NCBI RefSeq assembly: GCF_947502065.1
Contig: NZ_CANMYE010000009.1
Coordinates: forward strand, 34,352-98,351
Reading direction: 5' to 3'
DNA length: 64,000 bases
Source of the DNA: an uncultured Pseudoteredinibacter sp.
GTDB taxonomy: Bacteria > Pseudomonadota > Gammaproteobacteria > Pseudomonadales > Cellvibrionaceae
The notes under the pieces are model-generated. The model did no database searches. It had not been told where the DNA came from and saw only the letters and a program-made list of their open reading frames with translations. The translations under genes were made by a program, and so were the position numbers. How positions within the stretch are numbered: the first letter of the stretch is position 1; every line of letters begins with the position of its first letter. Shown piece after piece: positions 16,551 through 26,258 of the stretch.

Positions 16551-19500
16551 TTATTGAATAATTTCTAACCACAGTTTATTGAGACGCTTACTGGAAACTG
16601 GGGCGCGGGTCTTTAAACTTTGTGCAAACAGTGAAATACGCAGCTCTTCTAGTAACCAGCGATACTCTTGCCATTTGGTATCTTGGCTAAAACTGGCCGT
16701 GCCAAGCTTGTTGATTCGCTCAAGGTGTTGCTGCCATAGGGGTTGCAGCTCAGCAATATGCACTCGATCACGCTGCACATTTAAAACCACTTTATCCAAT
16801 CGAAGACTAATCGCTTTAAGATAACGCAAATAATCAGCAATCCGCTCGGCACCATTAAGATAGAGGCAACCTGGATAAAACAAGTTATTTATCTGCTCGT
16901 TAATATCCGCGGTCGCATAGGCCATCGCCAATTGGGATTTGTGCTGTTTAAGGGTTTTCTTAACGTCTACCAGGGCCTTAAGAACACGCTCAAATATTGC
17001 CGCAAGCTCATTGGTTTTGGCCGTTAGCGCGGGCTCTGCATGTTCTAACCATCGCTTAAAGTCTTGCTCTTGGCGCGGTAGCTCTGTGGGTAGAAGCTCG
17101 GCTAGGGCGCAAAGCAATAAATCATCAATAACCCCATCGCGCGAACCCATATTGGCCACACTCAAGCCGATGTCCTTACCTTGCTTTAAAGTGTTCTTAT
17201 GAAGATACTTAACCGTTGCAGGCATGCTTTTTAAGGCTAAGCGTAGAATCCCCTGCCGGCTAAGCACCTCGGCCTCAACAGGATTATCTTGTAAACGCAG
17301 CGCAATCTGTTTGCCTTCATCTACTAAGGCCGGGTAAGCCCGAATGCTAACTCCGGCACGCTTTAGATCGCAGCTCTTGGCTAACTCACCAAAATTCCAC
17401 TCTTCAATAGTTTCACGCTCGATACTACTGCCTGCATCAGCCAAACGTTCCTGAACTTGGCCTTTATAACGCTCGCGCAACTCAAGTAGATCACGCCCCT
17501 CTTCAATCAACTTACCACGCTCATCTTCTACTTTAATATTTAAGCGATAGTAGGCATCTAATGAATCGACCTTCCAATCTTCCTTAGGGATATCAACGGC
17601 GGTATGCCGCTTAAGCTGCTCGGCCAACACCTCGGTGAGTGGTCGGTTTTGCGCTTCCATTCCCATTAGTGCTTTATCCACGAAATTGGGGACTGGCACA
17701 AAATGCTTACGCATAGCCTTTGGTAAAGTTTTTACTAGGGCAATACATTTTTCACGCAACAAGCCTGGCACCAACCAATCCAAACGATGCTCTGGCACAA
17801 GGTGCAACGCAGCAACCGGCACATGCAGACTAACGCCATCATCATTCGCTTTAGGGTCAAAATGATAGCTCAGTAAAAAGCCTAGGCCTTCCCAATTCAA
17901 CTCATCGGGAAACTGTGCTTCAGTAATGCCTTCGGCGGCATGGCGCATTAAAGTTTCGCGCTGCAAGAACAAGCATTGGGGCTGCTCTTTTTCAATACCT
18001 TTACGCCAATGCTCAAAACCCGCCAAATTCACGATCGATTCTGGCAAGCGCTGTTCGTAAAACTCGTAGATGACTTCATCATCCACCAAAAGGTCACGCC
18101 TACGACTTTTCGCTTCAAGTTCATGTAGCTCGGCTATTAAGCGCTGATTATGCTGATAGAACTTTGCCTTGTTGCCTTGAACTTTACGGTTTTGCGGATA
18201 CTTTCCTTCCACTAGACCTTCACGAACAAATATTTCGCGACTGAGTTTCGGATCTATTTGGCTGTAGTTAACCCGTTGCTTTTCAACCAAAACCAGGCCA
18301 TATAGGCTCACTTTCTCAAAAGCCATAACCTGGCCACTGCGCCCTGCATAGTGGGGCTCTGAATGGCTTCGTTTTACTAAGTGCTTGGCGGCTGCCAACA
18401 CCCATTCAGGTTCAATCTTAGCGACCGTATGGGCAAATAGCTGTGAGGTTTCAATTAACTCGGCAGCAAGCATCCATTTAGGGCGCTTTTTATATTGTCC
18501 AGAGCCCGGAAAGATTGTGAAACGCCGATTACGTGCACCGATATAGGTACGCTCTTCATCGTGAAAACCCACCCGCCCAAGCAATCCACTGATCAATGCA
18601 CGATGCACATTTTCATAACTGGCCGCTTGTTCACCATTGCTCTTGAGTTTTAGATCTTTTACCGCCAAACGGAGCTGGTGATGAATGTCTCGCCACTCGC
18701 GCAAGCGTAAATAGGATAAATATTCTTTTTTACATTGCTTGCGCCACTGGTTTTGGGAAAGCTCCTGACGCTGTTCTTCGGCGTACTTCCAGAGGTTTAC
18801 CAAGCTAATAAAGTCCGAATGCTCGTCATTAAAGCGGCGATGTTTTTCATCTGACTGCTGCTTTTTCTCCGCTGGTCTTTCTCTGGGGTCTTGGATAGAA
18901 AGAGCGCTGACGATAATCAACACCTCTTCCAAACAGTCTAAATTCCCTGCGGCCAATACCATTCTCGCCAAACTCGGATCGACATTAAGCTTGGCAATCT
19001 GTTTCCCCATAGGGTTCAGCTTGCCCTTAGCATCAATAGCTTGCAGCTCTTGCAGTAATTTGAAGCCGTCACTGATTAGTCGAGAGTCTGGTTTATCGAC
19101 AAAGGGAAAATGGCGTACATCACCGATACGCATTTGCAACATTTGCAAAATAACCGCGGCTAAGTTTGTTCGCAGGATTTCGGCATCAGTAAATTCAGGA
19201 CGGGAAAGGAAATCTTCTTCGCTATACAAGCGAATACAAACGCCTTCACTAACTCGACCGCAGCGGCCTTTACGCTGATTGGCACTAGCCTGTGAAACCG
19301 CTTCAATAGGTAAGCGCTGTACTTTGGTTTTATAACTGTAACGAGATACCCTAGCGGTACCCGGATCGATAACGTAACGAATACCTGGTACAGTAATCGA
19401 GGTCTCAGCCACATTGGTGGCCAAAACAATACGGCGGCCCTTATGGTTTTGAAAAACTTTATTTTGTTCTGCTAAGCTCAGGCGAGCATACAAAGGCAAC

Positions 19501-20483
19501 ACTTCAAAATGCGGAATATTGGCTTTTCGAATCGCTAAGGCAGCTTCACGAATTTCTCGCTCACCACTCATAAATACCAAAACATCGCCACCGCGCTTTT
19601 GAGTACTGCGTTCGATATCCTGAATTTCTTCTATAGCATCAATGATGGCTCGATTTAGATCGAGATCATCGGCATCACTTTCCCCCATGGGGCGATAGTG
19701 CACCTCTACCGGGTAAGTTCGACCAGACACTTCAATCACAGGGGCATCATTAAAGTGCTTACTAAAGCGATCTACATCAATGGTCGCTGAGGTAATAATA
19801 ACTTTTAAATCTGGGCGCTTAGGCAATAGGGTTTTAATGTAGCCCAATAGAAAATCAATATTAAGGCTACGTTCGTGAGCCTCATCGATAATCAAGGTAT
19901 CGTATTTATTTAAAAAGCGGTCGTGCTGAATTTCGGCAAGCAAAATACCATCGGTCATCAATTTGATGTAGGTATCTGGGCCTGAGTGATCATTAAAACG
20001 AACCTGATAACCCACCTTTTCACCCAAAGGCGTATTAAGCTCTTCAGCGATACGATTCGCAACGGTTCTTGCGGCGATTCGCCTTGGCTGAGTGTGGCCA
20101 ATTAAGCCACCAATACCACGCCCAAGTTCTAGGCAAATTTTAGGCAGCTGAGTAGTCTTTCCCGAGCCAGTCTCACCCGCTACCACCACCACCTGATTTT
20201 CAGCAATGGCTTTGGCAATATCTTCGCGCTTTTCGGCAATGGGTAGGTTTTCTGGATACTCAATTTCCGGTACTGCCTGCTGGCGCTGCTCTTTTAGCAC
20301 GCAGGAAGCGGCCACAGCCTTATGCAGTTTTGCTAAGCCCTGGTCGATGTCTTTGTCGTCTTTCAGGCGAGCTTGAAGATCACGCAACTGTCGACGCAAA
20401 CGATGGACATCACGATCCATAGTGTTACTTAGCTGTTCAAATAGGGATTGCAGCTCAGGGTTCTGGCTGGGGGTATGACTCAT
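16551..20483 (-). CDS. hrpA: ATP-dependent RNA helicase HrpA (DEAH box)
   Basis: A 1310-residue DEAH/RHA helicase of full family length. Counting from the ATG at 20483, motif I is GETGSGKT at 103-110, motif II DEAH at 200-203, then SATID and QRKGRCGR (motif VI), followed by the HA2/OB-fold region and the long HrpA-specific C-terminal domain. It unwinds RNA and is linked to ribosome collision rescue in E. coli. A TTG 57 bases upstream would add residues not typical of the family, so I chose the ATG beginning MSHTPSQN. Confidence 0.95.
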   Translation of the reverse strand: MSHTPSQNPELQSLFEQLSNTMDRDVHRLRRQLRDLQARLKDDKDIDQGLAKLHKAVAASCVLKEQRQQAVPEIEYPENLPIAEKREDIAKAIAENQVVVVAGETGSGKTTQLPKICLELGRGIGGLIGHTQPRRIAARTVANRIAEELNTPLGEKVGYQVRFNDHSGPDTYIKLMTDGILLAEIQHDRFLNKYDTLIIDEAHERSLNIDFLLGYIKTLLPKRPDLKVIITSATIDVDRFSKHFNDAPVIEVSGRTYPVEVHYRPMGESDADDLDLNRAIIDAIEEIQDIERSTQKRGGDVLVFMSGEREIREAALAIRKANIPHFEVLPLYARLSLAEQNKVFQNHKGRRIVLATNVAETSITVPGIRYVIDPGTARVSRYSYKTKVQRLPIEAVSQASANQRKGRCGRVSEGVCIRLYSEEDFLSRPEFTDAEILRTNLAAVILQMLQMRIGDVRHFPFVDKPDSRLISDGFKLLQELQAIDAKGKLNPMGKQIAKLNVDPSLARMVLAAGNLDCLEEVLIIVSALSIQDPRERPAEKKQQSDEKHRRFNDEHSDFISLVNLWKYAEEQRQELSQNQWRKQCKKEYLSYLRLREWRDIHHQLRLAVKDLKLKSNGEQAASYENVHRALISGLLGRVGFHDEERTYIGARNRRFTIFPGSGQYKKRPKWMLAAELIETSQLFAHTVAKIEPEWVLAAAKHLVKRSHSEPHYAGRSGQVMAFEKVSLYGLVLVEKQRVNYSQIDPKLSREIFVREGLVEGKYPQNRKVQGNKAKFYQHNQRLIAELHELEAKSRRRDLLVDDEVIYEFYEQRLPESIVNLAGFEHWRKGIEKEQPQCLFLQRETLMRHAAEGITEAQFPDELNWEGLGFLLSYHFDPKANDDGVSLHVPVAALHLVPEHRLDWLVPGLLREKCIALVKTLPKAMRKHFVPVPNFVDKALMGMEAQNRPLTEVLAEQLKRHTAVDIPKEDWKVDSLDAYYRLNIKVEDERGKLIEEGRDLLELRERYKGQVQERLADAGSSIERETIEEWNFGELAKSCDLKRAGVSIRAYPALVDEGKQIALRLQDNPVEAEVLSRQGILRLALKSMPATVKYLHKNTLKQGKDIGLSVANMGSRDGVIDDLLLCALAELLPTELPRQEQDFKRWLEHAEPALTAKTNELAAIFERVLKALVDVKKTLKQHKSQLAMAYATADINEQINNLFYPGCLYLNGAERIADYLRYLKAISLRLDKVVLNVQRDRVHIAELQPLWQQHLERINKLGTASFSQDTKWQEYRWLLEELRISLFAQSLKTRAPVSSKRLNKLWLEIIQ

Positions 20484-20586
20484 AAGGGAAACTGGCAAAA
20501 GCGCGATTATAGCTGGCTTGGAGGGTTTATTGCTAGCCAAGTCCGTATAGCTAGTTCTGAAAGGTTAGCGATTCCTGACCGCCTGC

Positions 20587-20752
20587 CATGGTTGGGATGG
20601 ACTGTGTATGGAACGCAAAATACGGCATCCATGCCAGCTCGGCTCCTCTTGGATTCGCGCTGTCCATGCGCTCAGCCTTCGGCCAAGCCCAAAATCCCTC
20701 CAGGGGATTTGGTCAAGTCGGAGACGTCCATACACAGTCCATCCCAACCATG
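20587..20752. repeat. Structured repeat copy 4 (perfect 26-bp inverted ends)
   Basis: A 166-bp element with perfect 26-bp inverted ends, 20587-20612 and 20727-20752. Its core (20613-20726) is nearly the reverse complement of copy 2, including TTCGGCCAAGCCC, the hairpin CCAAAATCCC-TCCA-GGGGATTTGG and GTCGGAGACG. The outer arms differ from those of copies 2 and 5 but are perfectly self-complementary. It lies between hrpA and copy 5. Confidence 0.78.
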
Positions 20753-20919
20753 ACATTCTACTTAGTTTTATTCTCTATGCTTCAAAGGCAGATCTTTACA
20801 GAGTATGGCTCACGACATAAACCACCTTGATACCACAAAAAGGGGATCTAATTTAGGTTTGGCAGCAGAAAAACAAACAGTGAAATCTAACTAATAATAT
20901 TTTGAGAAAGCCAATTTAG

Positions 20920-21039
20920 CCGTATGTTGTGGGTGGGGGAGGCTTTGCAGGGGCGTCTCCGACTTGGAGGAGGAGCCGAGCTGGCATGGATGCCGCATTT
21001 TGCGTACCCAGCAAAGCCTCCCCCACCCACAACATACGG
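20920..21039. repeat. Structured repeat copy 5 (perfect 29-bp inverted ends, short core)
   Basis: A 120-bp element with perfect 29-bp inverted ends, 20920-20948 and 21011-21039. The core lacks the central hairpin but keeps GGGGCGTCTCCGACTTG, GAGGAGCCGAGCTGGCATGG and GCCGCATTTTGCGTACCCA, as in copy 2. Compared with copy 2 the arm reads GGGAGGCTTTGC instead of GGGACTCTTTGC, and the opposite arm has changed to match. It ends 42 bases past the TonB receptor stop and may terminate that transcript. Confidence 0.78.
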
Positions 21040-21080
21040 TCAGTCTGCACTCGCACTATCACAGAACTTGAAAGTGGAAA

Positions 21081-23201
21081 TTACCAACTATAAGCCGCAC
21101 TCAAATACAAACCACGGCTCTGCCCAACAAAATAACGGTAGTCACCAAAAGCGAAATCCGCTCGCTCAGCATAATCCCTATCCGTTAAATTCGTTAAACG
21201 AGCGGCTAAACGCCATTCATCTTGCTGCCATGCCATACGAAGGTTTAACAAGGAATGGCCACTGTACTTATGCAAATTCTGAGGATCTAAATAGTAGTCG
21301 CCCAAATAGAGCCACTCTAACTCCGTACTTAATTGCGCATTAGGCTGCCAACGTAAACGAGTATTGAATTGAGTTTTCGGCGCAGTGTCGATGTCATTGC
21401 CCTTAATCTCACCCAAACTTGGATCAGGGTTATTATCGTAAAGATGCTCAGCCCAATTAGCAGCCACAGCTAACTGCCACTGATCTGATAGCTTTAACTT
21501 AGCATCAAGCTCAACACCTTTATGCTTAGTTTTGCCTTCATCGATATAAAAACCATCACCGTCACGGAAGATAAAATCATCTTTGCGCATAGTATAAGCC
21601 GCTAGCTGCAAACTAAGTGGCTCCGAGAAATAACGCATACCAAGCTCTAAACTCTGCAAAGATTCAGAATCTAGATTTGCCTCGGTTTGGCCCTTTTGCA
21701 AACGGTACAACTCAGCCGTCTGCGGAGCACGGAAACTGTTCGATAGTCTTACATAAGCGCTAAGCTGCTCAGTAAAGTCCTGCTGCAATGCTAACTGATA
21801 ACTCACATTGTCAAAATTATCTTCTCGGTCTGAAGGGCGAGCATGGCGGCAAGTACGAGGCGAGCCGAATAGCAAACATTGGCTACCATCTACTTTCAAT
21901 GTTCCATCAGTCGTTAAATTATCGTAATCGTATTCTAAACGCTCATAACGAACACCCGCATCAAGTAGAGTATCCTCACTTAACTGCCAGCGCCACTGGC
22001 TATAAAGCGCCAGTAAACTGCTATCGACCTGGTAATCATAGTGAAGACCTGCTGGAATCGTGGCCCGTAAAAAAGCACTCGGATGATCCGTGTCGTTCTC
22101 TTGAAATTCGCGCAACTCCATATCCGCGTATTCTAATTCAGAGCCAAGAGTCCAAATTAAATCACGACTAAGGGTTTGCTGCCATTTTGCCTGCACACCA
22201 AAACTCGTTTGTTTATTTTCTTCTAAAGCCTGCCCCGGCAAAAAGTGCTGAATAAATTCCATTTCGCTGGAGCGAGCATAAGGGGTAATAGTCAATTGAG
22301 CATCATCAGAAATAGCTCGACTCCAAGCGCTACTCAAACGCCAAGAGCTAGCATCACGATAGGCTTCAGGATTAGGGTTACTGCGCTTTAAATCGGAATC
22401 TTTAAAACTGTCCTTACCCAAAATAAAACCAGCAGTTTCCTGATTAAGATTGCTGGCTGAAAATAGCGTTTTAACCGACCACTGATCACCATTGTAATCA
22501 TGGCGTAAGCCTAGCTTTTGCTGATCGTAGCCAGAATCGTCTTTATAGCCGCCATCGTGGCTGCCTGAAAAACGTAGTTCAATGGACTGCTCATCGGCCT
22601 TATGGCCAATGCGCATTTGTGCCCTAGCGAAATCGTCGGGCCCAGCCTCAAGCTTTAACTCACCACCGGCCCTTGGCTCTGGAGAAATAACATTGATTAC
22701 TCCATGTAGTGCATTGCCACCGTAATAAACGGTACCCGGCCCCTTAATTACCTCAATGGCCGCGGCCTGTTCAGTGTTTAACTCGAATAACTGGTTTACA
22801 TTACAAAAGCCACTTGGGCGAGAGGCAATACCGTCTTCTGCGATAAAGAACTCACCACAACTGCCAGCGCCCGTTAACACAGGAGAGCGTAAAGACGTTA
22901 ATTGCTCCTGCCCATTACCACGGCTAATCCAAGCCCCAGGGACGCGAGCCAATGCTTCATTGAGGTGTACAGCGTCAATTCCCTGCAACTCTTGCTGACC
23001 AAGTTGACTGACGCTTAGAGGAAGATCAGACAGCAGGCGCGGCGTTTTCTCCGCACTCACAATAACTTGTTCAATGTCATCGTTGCTGGCATTTGATTGC
23101 AGCGCAATCGCAAAGGCCAAAGTAGAAACCATAAGGCTTATAGGTGATTTTAACTTTTGAAATTGACGCGATTGAGGCTGAGAAGAAAATACAGTATTCA
23201 T
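21081..23201 (-). CDS. TonB-dependent outer-membrane receptor
   Basis: A 706-residue receptor with a signal peptide ending near QSNAS, a TonB-box-like segment (IEQVIVSAEKTPR), a plug domain (about residues 50-170, with GAGSCGEFFIAEDGI, RPSGFCNVNQLFELNTEQ and IEVIKGPGTVYYG) and a 22-strand barrel ending in an aromatic (SAAYSW). The two plug cysteines about 19 residues apart could form a disulfide. The ligand is not identifiable from sequence; no siderophore or cobalamin genes are adjacent. The start has no clear SD, and the leader can fold as a pseudoknot (23220-23272), so expression may be RNA-controlled. Confidence 0.9.
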   Translation of the reverse strand: MNTVFSSQPQSRQFQKLKSPISLMVSTLAFAIALQSNASNDDIEQVIVSAEKTPRLLSDLPLSVSQLGQQELQGIDAVHLNEALARVPGAWISRGNGQEQLTSLRSPVLTGAGSCGEFFIAEDGIASRPSGFCNVNQLFELNTEQAAAIEVIKGPGTVYYGGNALHGVINVISPEPRAGGELKLEAGPDDFARAQMRIGHKADEQSIELRFSGSHDGGYKDDSGYDQQKLGLRHDYNGDQWSVKTLFSASNLNQETAGFILGKDSFKDSDLKRSNPNPEAYRDASSWRLSSAWSRAISDDAQLTITPYARSSEMEFIQHFLPGQALEENKQTSFGVQAKWQQTLSRDLIWTLGSELEYADMELREFQENDTDHPSAFLRATIPAGLHYDYQVDSSLLALYSQWRWQLSEDTLLDAGVRYERLEYDYDNLTTDGTLKVDGSQCLLFGSPRTCRHARPSDREDNFDNVSYQLALQQDFTEQLSAYVRLSNSFRAPQTAELYRLQKGQTEANLDSESLQSLELGMRYFSEPLSLQLAAYTMRKDDFIFRDGDGFYIDEGKTKHKGVELDAKLKLSDQWQLAVAANWAEHLYDNNPDPSLGEIKGNDIDTAPKTQFNTRLRWQPNAQLSTELEWLYLGDYYLDPQNLHKYSGHSLLNLRMAWQQDEWRLAARLTNLTDRDYAERADFAFGDYRYFVGQSRGLYLSAAYSW

Positions 23202-23219
23202 TAGTGACCGATTATTGTG

Positions 23220-23272
23220 CTTACAAATTGATTATTATGTTGGCAGGATTATTTGTAAGGCCCTACCAACAT
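23220..23272 (-). promoter_or_regulatory. Possible H-type RNA pseudoknot in the TonB receptor leader
   Basis: Two interleaved inverted repeats. On the minus-strand RNA, ATGTTGGTAGG (23272 to 23262) pairs with CCTGCCAACAT (23247 to 23237): 11 pairs, one of them U-G. CTTACAAAT (23259 to 23251) pairs with ATTTGTAAG (23228 to 23220): 9 pairs. The order is stem 1, stem 2, stem 1, stem 2, with loops of 2, 3 and 8 bases. It ends 18 bases before the ATG. The two-base first loop is tight for nine pairs. A protein-binding site is the alternative. Confidence 0.4.
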
Positions 23273-23309
23273 GCAAGCCACAATAGCAATCAGGCGTCTT
23301 TAGTCAAAT

Positions 23310-24497
23310 TTATAACTGCACATGTACCGCTTGACTCACGCGTAAGGCTTTTTCGACAGCCGTATCGCTATCCTTATCGCGTGCTAAGGCCACCCCCATA
23401 CGGCGCTGGCCTACAACCTCCGGCTTGCCAAACAAGCGAAAATCGGTGCCAGGCTCCGCCAAGGCTTGGGGCAAATTATGAAAGCGGCAATTCTGGGATT
23501 CCCCTTCCACCAAAAGAACCGCCGAAGCTGAAGGCCCGTAGAATTCGACTTCAGGAATAGGCAGACCTAAGATCGCTCTGGCATGAAGTGCAAACTCAGA
23601 TAAGTTTTGTGAGATCAAGGTGACCATGCCGGTATCGTGAGGACGCGGAGAAACTTCACTAAAGTAGACATCGTCCCCTTTAATAAACAACTCCACACCA
23701 AACAAACCCCAACCACCAAGCGCATCAGTAATGCTAGCGGCGACTTGCTTAGATTTCGCAAGCGCAGCCTCTGACATTTGTTGTGGTTGCCAAGACTCAC
23801 GGTAGTCGCCATCTTCCTGGCGATGGCCAATAGGCTGACAAAAACTGGTGCCGCCTTTGTGGCGAATGGTTAGTAATGTGATTTCATAATCGAAGTCGAC
23901 AAAACCTTCAACAATCACTCGCCCTGCCCCAGCGCGGCCACCTTCTTGTGCGTATTCCCAAGCCGATAAAATATCCGCTTCAGTTTTGACAACACTCTGC
24001 CCCTTACCCGAAGAGCTCATAATCGGCTTGATTACACATGGCATTCCCACTTCAGCAACAGCATCTTGATACGCTTCTAAAGTGTCAGCAAAGCAAAACT
24101 TAGAAGTGGGCAAAGACAAAGTCTCGGCGGCTAAACGACGAATACCTTCACGGTTCATGGTGAGCTGCGCAGCTTTGGCAGTAGGTACTACTGTAAAACC
24201 TTCTTGCTCTAGCTCCACTAAGGTATCGGTGGCGATAGCCTCAATTTCAGGCACGATATAATCTGGCTTTTCTAACTCGATAACACGGCGTAGTTCTTCA
24301 CCATCTAACATTGAGAAGTAATGACTACGATCAGCAACCTGCATGGCTGGCGCATTGGGGTAACGATCACAGGCAATGACTTCGCAGCCTAGACGCTGTA
24401 ATTCAATGGCTACTTCTTTACCGAGCTCACCACTACCACACAAAAGAACCTTTGTGGCACCGCTTGAAAATGGTGTGCCAAATACCGTTGTGCTCAT
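23310..24497 (-). CDS. purT: Formate-dependent phosphoribosylglycinamide formyltransferase PurT
   Basis: A 395-residue ATP-grasp enzyme that makes formyl-GAR from GAR, formate and ATP in purine synthesis, independent of folate. Family features include GSGELGKEVAIELQRLG near the N-terminus, the MNREGIRRLAAETL nucleotide segment, SSSGKGQSV (the flexible ATP loop) and GVELFIKGDDVYFSEVSPRPHDTG (metal-binding Glu residues). Length is typical. It stands alone among the purine genes here; purC is 9 kb away on the other strand. Confidence 0.96.
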   Translation of the reverse strand: MSTTVFGTPFSSGATKVLLCGSGELGKEVAIELQRLGCEVIACDRYPNAPAMQVADRSHYFSMLDGEELRRVIELEKPDYIVPEIEAIATDTLVELEQEGFTVVPTAKAAQLTMNREGIRRLAAETLSLPTSKFCFADTLEAYQDAVAEVGMPCVIKPIMSSSGKGQSVVKTEADILSAWEYAQEGGRAGAGRVIVEGFVDFDYEITLLTIRHKGGTSFCQPIGHRQEDGDYRESWQPQQMSEAALAKSKQVAASITDALGGWGLFGVELFIKGDDVYFSEVSPRPHDTGMVTLISQNLSEFALHARAILGLPIPEVEFYGPSASAVLLVEGESQNCRFHNLPQALAEPGTDFRLFGKPEVVGQRRMGVALARDKDSDTAVEKALRVSQAVHVQL

Positions 24498-24546
24498 ATA
24501 GACCCCATGCTCCGTTTGTTATGCGTTTTTAAAAAATACGTATTTC

Positions 24547-24750
24547 TTACAAAAAAGGATTCAGTTTTTTAGCGCGCTCTTGCATTGCTTCAAAAACAGC
24601 CCGCTTTTCAGTGTTGTTGTAACGACCCCAGCGGCTAATTTCTTCACCACTGCGATAACAACCGACACAGATGTCGTCGTCATTTAATACACAGATGGAA
24701 ACACAAGGTGAGGGCAATGGCGTTTCCGTTTCACTGATAATATTAACCAT
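24547..24750 (-). CDS. DUF1289 small cysteine-motif protein
   Basis: A 67-residue protein with the DUF1289 pattern SPCVSICVLNDDDICVGCYRS, with four cysteines that could hold zinc or an iron-sulfur centre, followed by EISRWGRYNN and a basic helix. Function unknown. Its ATG overlaps the stop of the upstream carbonic anhydrase gene by one base (TGATG), so the two are translated together; that pairing recurs in proteobacteria. Confidence 0.85.
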   Translation of the reverse strand: MVNIISETETPLPSPCVSICVLNDDDICVGCYRSGEEISRWGRYNNTEKRAVFEAMQERAKKLNPFL

Positions 24751-25274
24751 CAGTCAATTGGCTCCAGCTGCTCGTTAAAACGCTCCAAATTATCAACATA
24801 GACTTGGGCGTTGAGCTTTAAAAATTCAGCGGTCGCATCATCTATTTGCTTAACCACTTTTGCAGGTGACCCCAGAACCATAGAGTTATCTGGAATGACG
24901 GTGCCTTCAGTCACCAAAGCATTAGCGCCAATGATGCAGTTCTTACCGATAACCACGCGATTTAGAACCACAGCACCGATACCGATTAAACTGTTATCGC
25001 CCACCTCGCAGCCGTGCAGCATTACATTGTGGCCCACGATGACCCCCTTACCTAAGCTTAGCTTTACGCCTGGATCGGTATGCAAAACAGCGCCGTCCTG
25101 TACATTGGAGTTTTCGCCAATGGTGATCGTGTCATTATCGCCACGCAGTACGGCGTTAAACCATATGCTGCTATTATTTTCTAAAATCACATCGCCAATT
25201 ACATCAGCGCTGTCGGCTATAAAGTGTTTTTCACCACGCAATTCGGGGGCTTTATCACCCAATCGGTATTTCAT
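24750..25274 (-). CDS. Gamma-class carbonic anhydrase family protein (YrdA-like)
   Basis: A 174-residue left-handed beta-helix protein built from hexapeptide repeats (IGDVILENNSSIWFNAVLRGD and onward). It has the zinc-binding histidine pattern of gamma carbonic anhydrases: H in VLHTDPG, H in IVGHNVMLHGC. Many YrdA-type members show little or no hydration activity, so the enzymatic role is uncertain. The ATG at 25274 has AAGG upstream and matches the family start MKYRLGD; a GTG five codons earlier is less likely. It forms an operon with the DUF1289 gene. Confidence 0.88.
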   Translation of the reverse strand: MKYRLGDKAPELRGEKHFIADSADVIGDVILENNSSIWFNAVLRGDNDTITIGENSNVQDGAVLHTDPGVKLSLGKGVIVGHNVMLHGCEVGDNSLIGIGAVVLNRVVIGKNCIIGANALVTEGTVIPDNSMVLGSPAKVVKQIDDATAEFLKLNAQVYVDNLERFNEQLEPID

Positions 25275-25482
25275 AACTCGCCTTCTCACCTACTTATATT
25301 TCAGGGTAATCACGCACCATATTATGAGGCTTTCAAGCGGCAAGCACCACCAAATGGCAGGCTGCACAAGAAATAATCACTATTCATCATTGCAATTTTT
25401 GGCATAGCGCTGCGTCCTTACGCCACAGCGATAGCCACAACAATCTGTGTTTAAATAGCCAAAACAATAAAAAGGAGAAGAC

Positions 25483-26214
25483 ATGGGACAGAAAACCCTG
25501 CAAAGCTTTATGCGACGCTGGCACCGACGCCTAGCCATAGTGATCGGCCTACAGTTTTTTGCTTGGACATTGGGGGGAGCCTACTTTGCTTGGTTTCATA
25601 TTGATAATGTCCGCGGTCAATACGATGTGAAACCCAAGCCTGAAGCTACTGCTCTGAGCACCGAAAGCTTTTTGGGGATTACTGAGCTGAAGGAAAAAGT
25701 CGATTTAGCCGCTATTCATAGCGTTGAACTCATCCACTGGCGCGGACGATGGGCATACTGGTTTAAGCAAGACCGCCATGAGAGCCGCCTAGTTGATGCC
25801 AATACAGGGCAACTGCTTAGCCCTATTAGCAGCGCTACCGCAGAGGCCATCGCTAAAGAGGATTTTGCACACAACAGCCCTATTCTCCGTACAGTGCTAT
25901 TAAATCAACACAACGCTGAATACAAAGGCCCTTTGCCAGCCTTCCAGATAAGCTTTGACCACCCCAAGCAAAGCAAACTCTATGTTCACGCCAACAGCGG
26001 TCGCATTACCGCCAGAAGAAATTGGATATGGCGGGGTTTCGATTTCCTTTGGATGCTGCATATTATGGATTTTGAGGAGCGCGAAGACTTTAACAACTGG
26101 CTGTTAAAGCTGATGTCGATCTTAGGCTTAGTGACCTTAGCTTCAGGCTATGGGCTGTGGTTCTTAACTTCACAGAGGTTTAGGCGCTTTCGAATGAAGC
26201 TGCTTGGCCCATAA
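25483..26214 (+). CDS. PepSY-domain membrane protein
   Basis: A 243-residue protein with an N-terminal transmembrane helix (residues about 18-37), a periplasmic PepSY-like region (about 60-190, including SRLVDANTGQLLSPIS and KLYVHANSGRITARR), and a C-terminal helix (about 208-228). The WLHIMDF-like segment (LWMLHIMDFEE) is typical of PepSY-associated membrane proteins found near iron uptake and ferric reductases. The role here is unknown. SD AAGGAGAAG precedes the ATG. Confidence 0.8.
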   Translation: MGQKTLQSFMRRWHRRLAIVIGLQFFAWTLGGAYFAWFHIDNVRGQYDVKPKPEATALSTESFLGITELKEKVDLAAIHSVELIHWRGRWAYWFKQDRHESRLVDANTGQLLSPISSATAEAIAKEDFAHNSPILRTVLLNQHNAEYKGPLPAFQISFDHPKQSKLYVHANSGRITARRNWIWRGFDFLWMLHIMDFEEREDFNNWLLKLMSILGLVTLASGYGLWFLTSQRFRRFRMKLLGP

Positions 26215-26258
26215 AGGAATAGATGCCTTTAGATTATAGATGCCTATAGAAGGAAAGC

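Noticed and set aside
20587..21039. Insertion sequence
   Set aside because: Inverted ends are present but there is no transposase frame and the elements are only 120-170 bases; a non-autonomous or structural element fits better.
24811..25407. 198-residue frame opposite the carbonic anhydrase gene
   Set aside because: Antisense to a well-supported gene, no SD, no recognisable domain.
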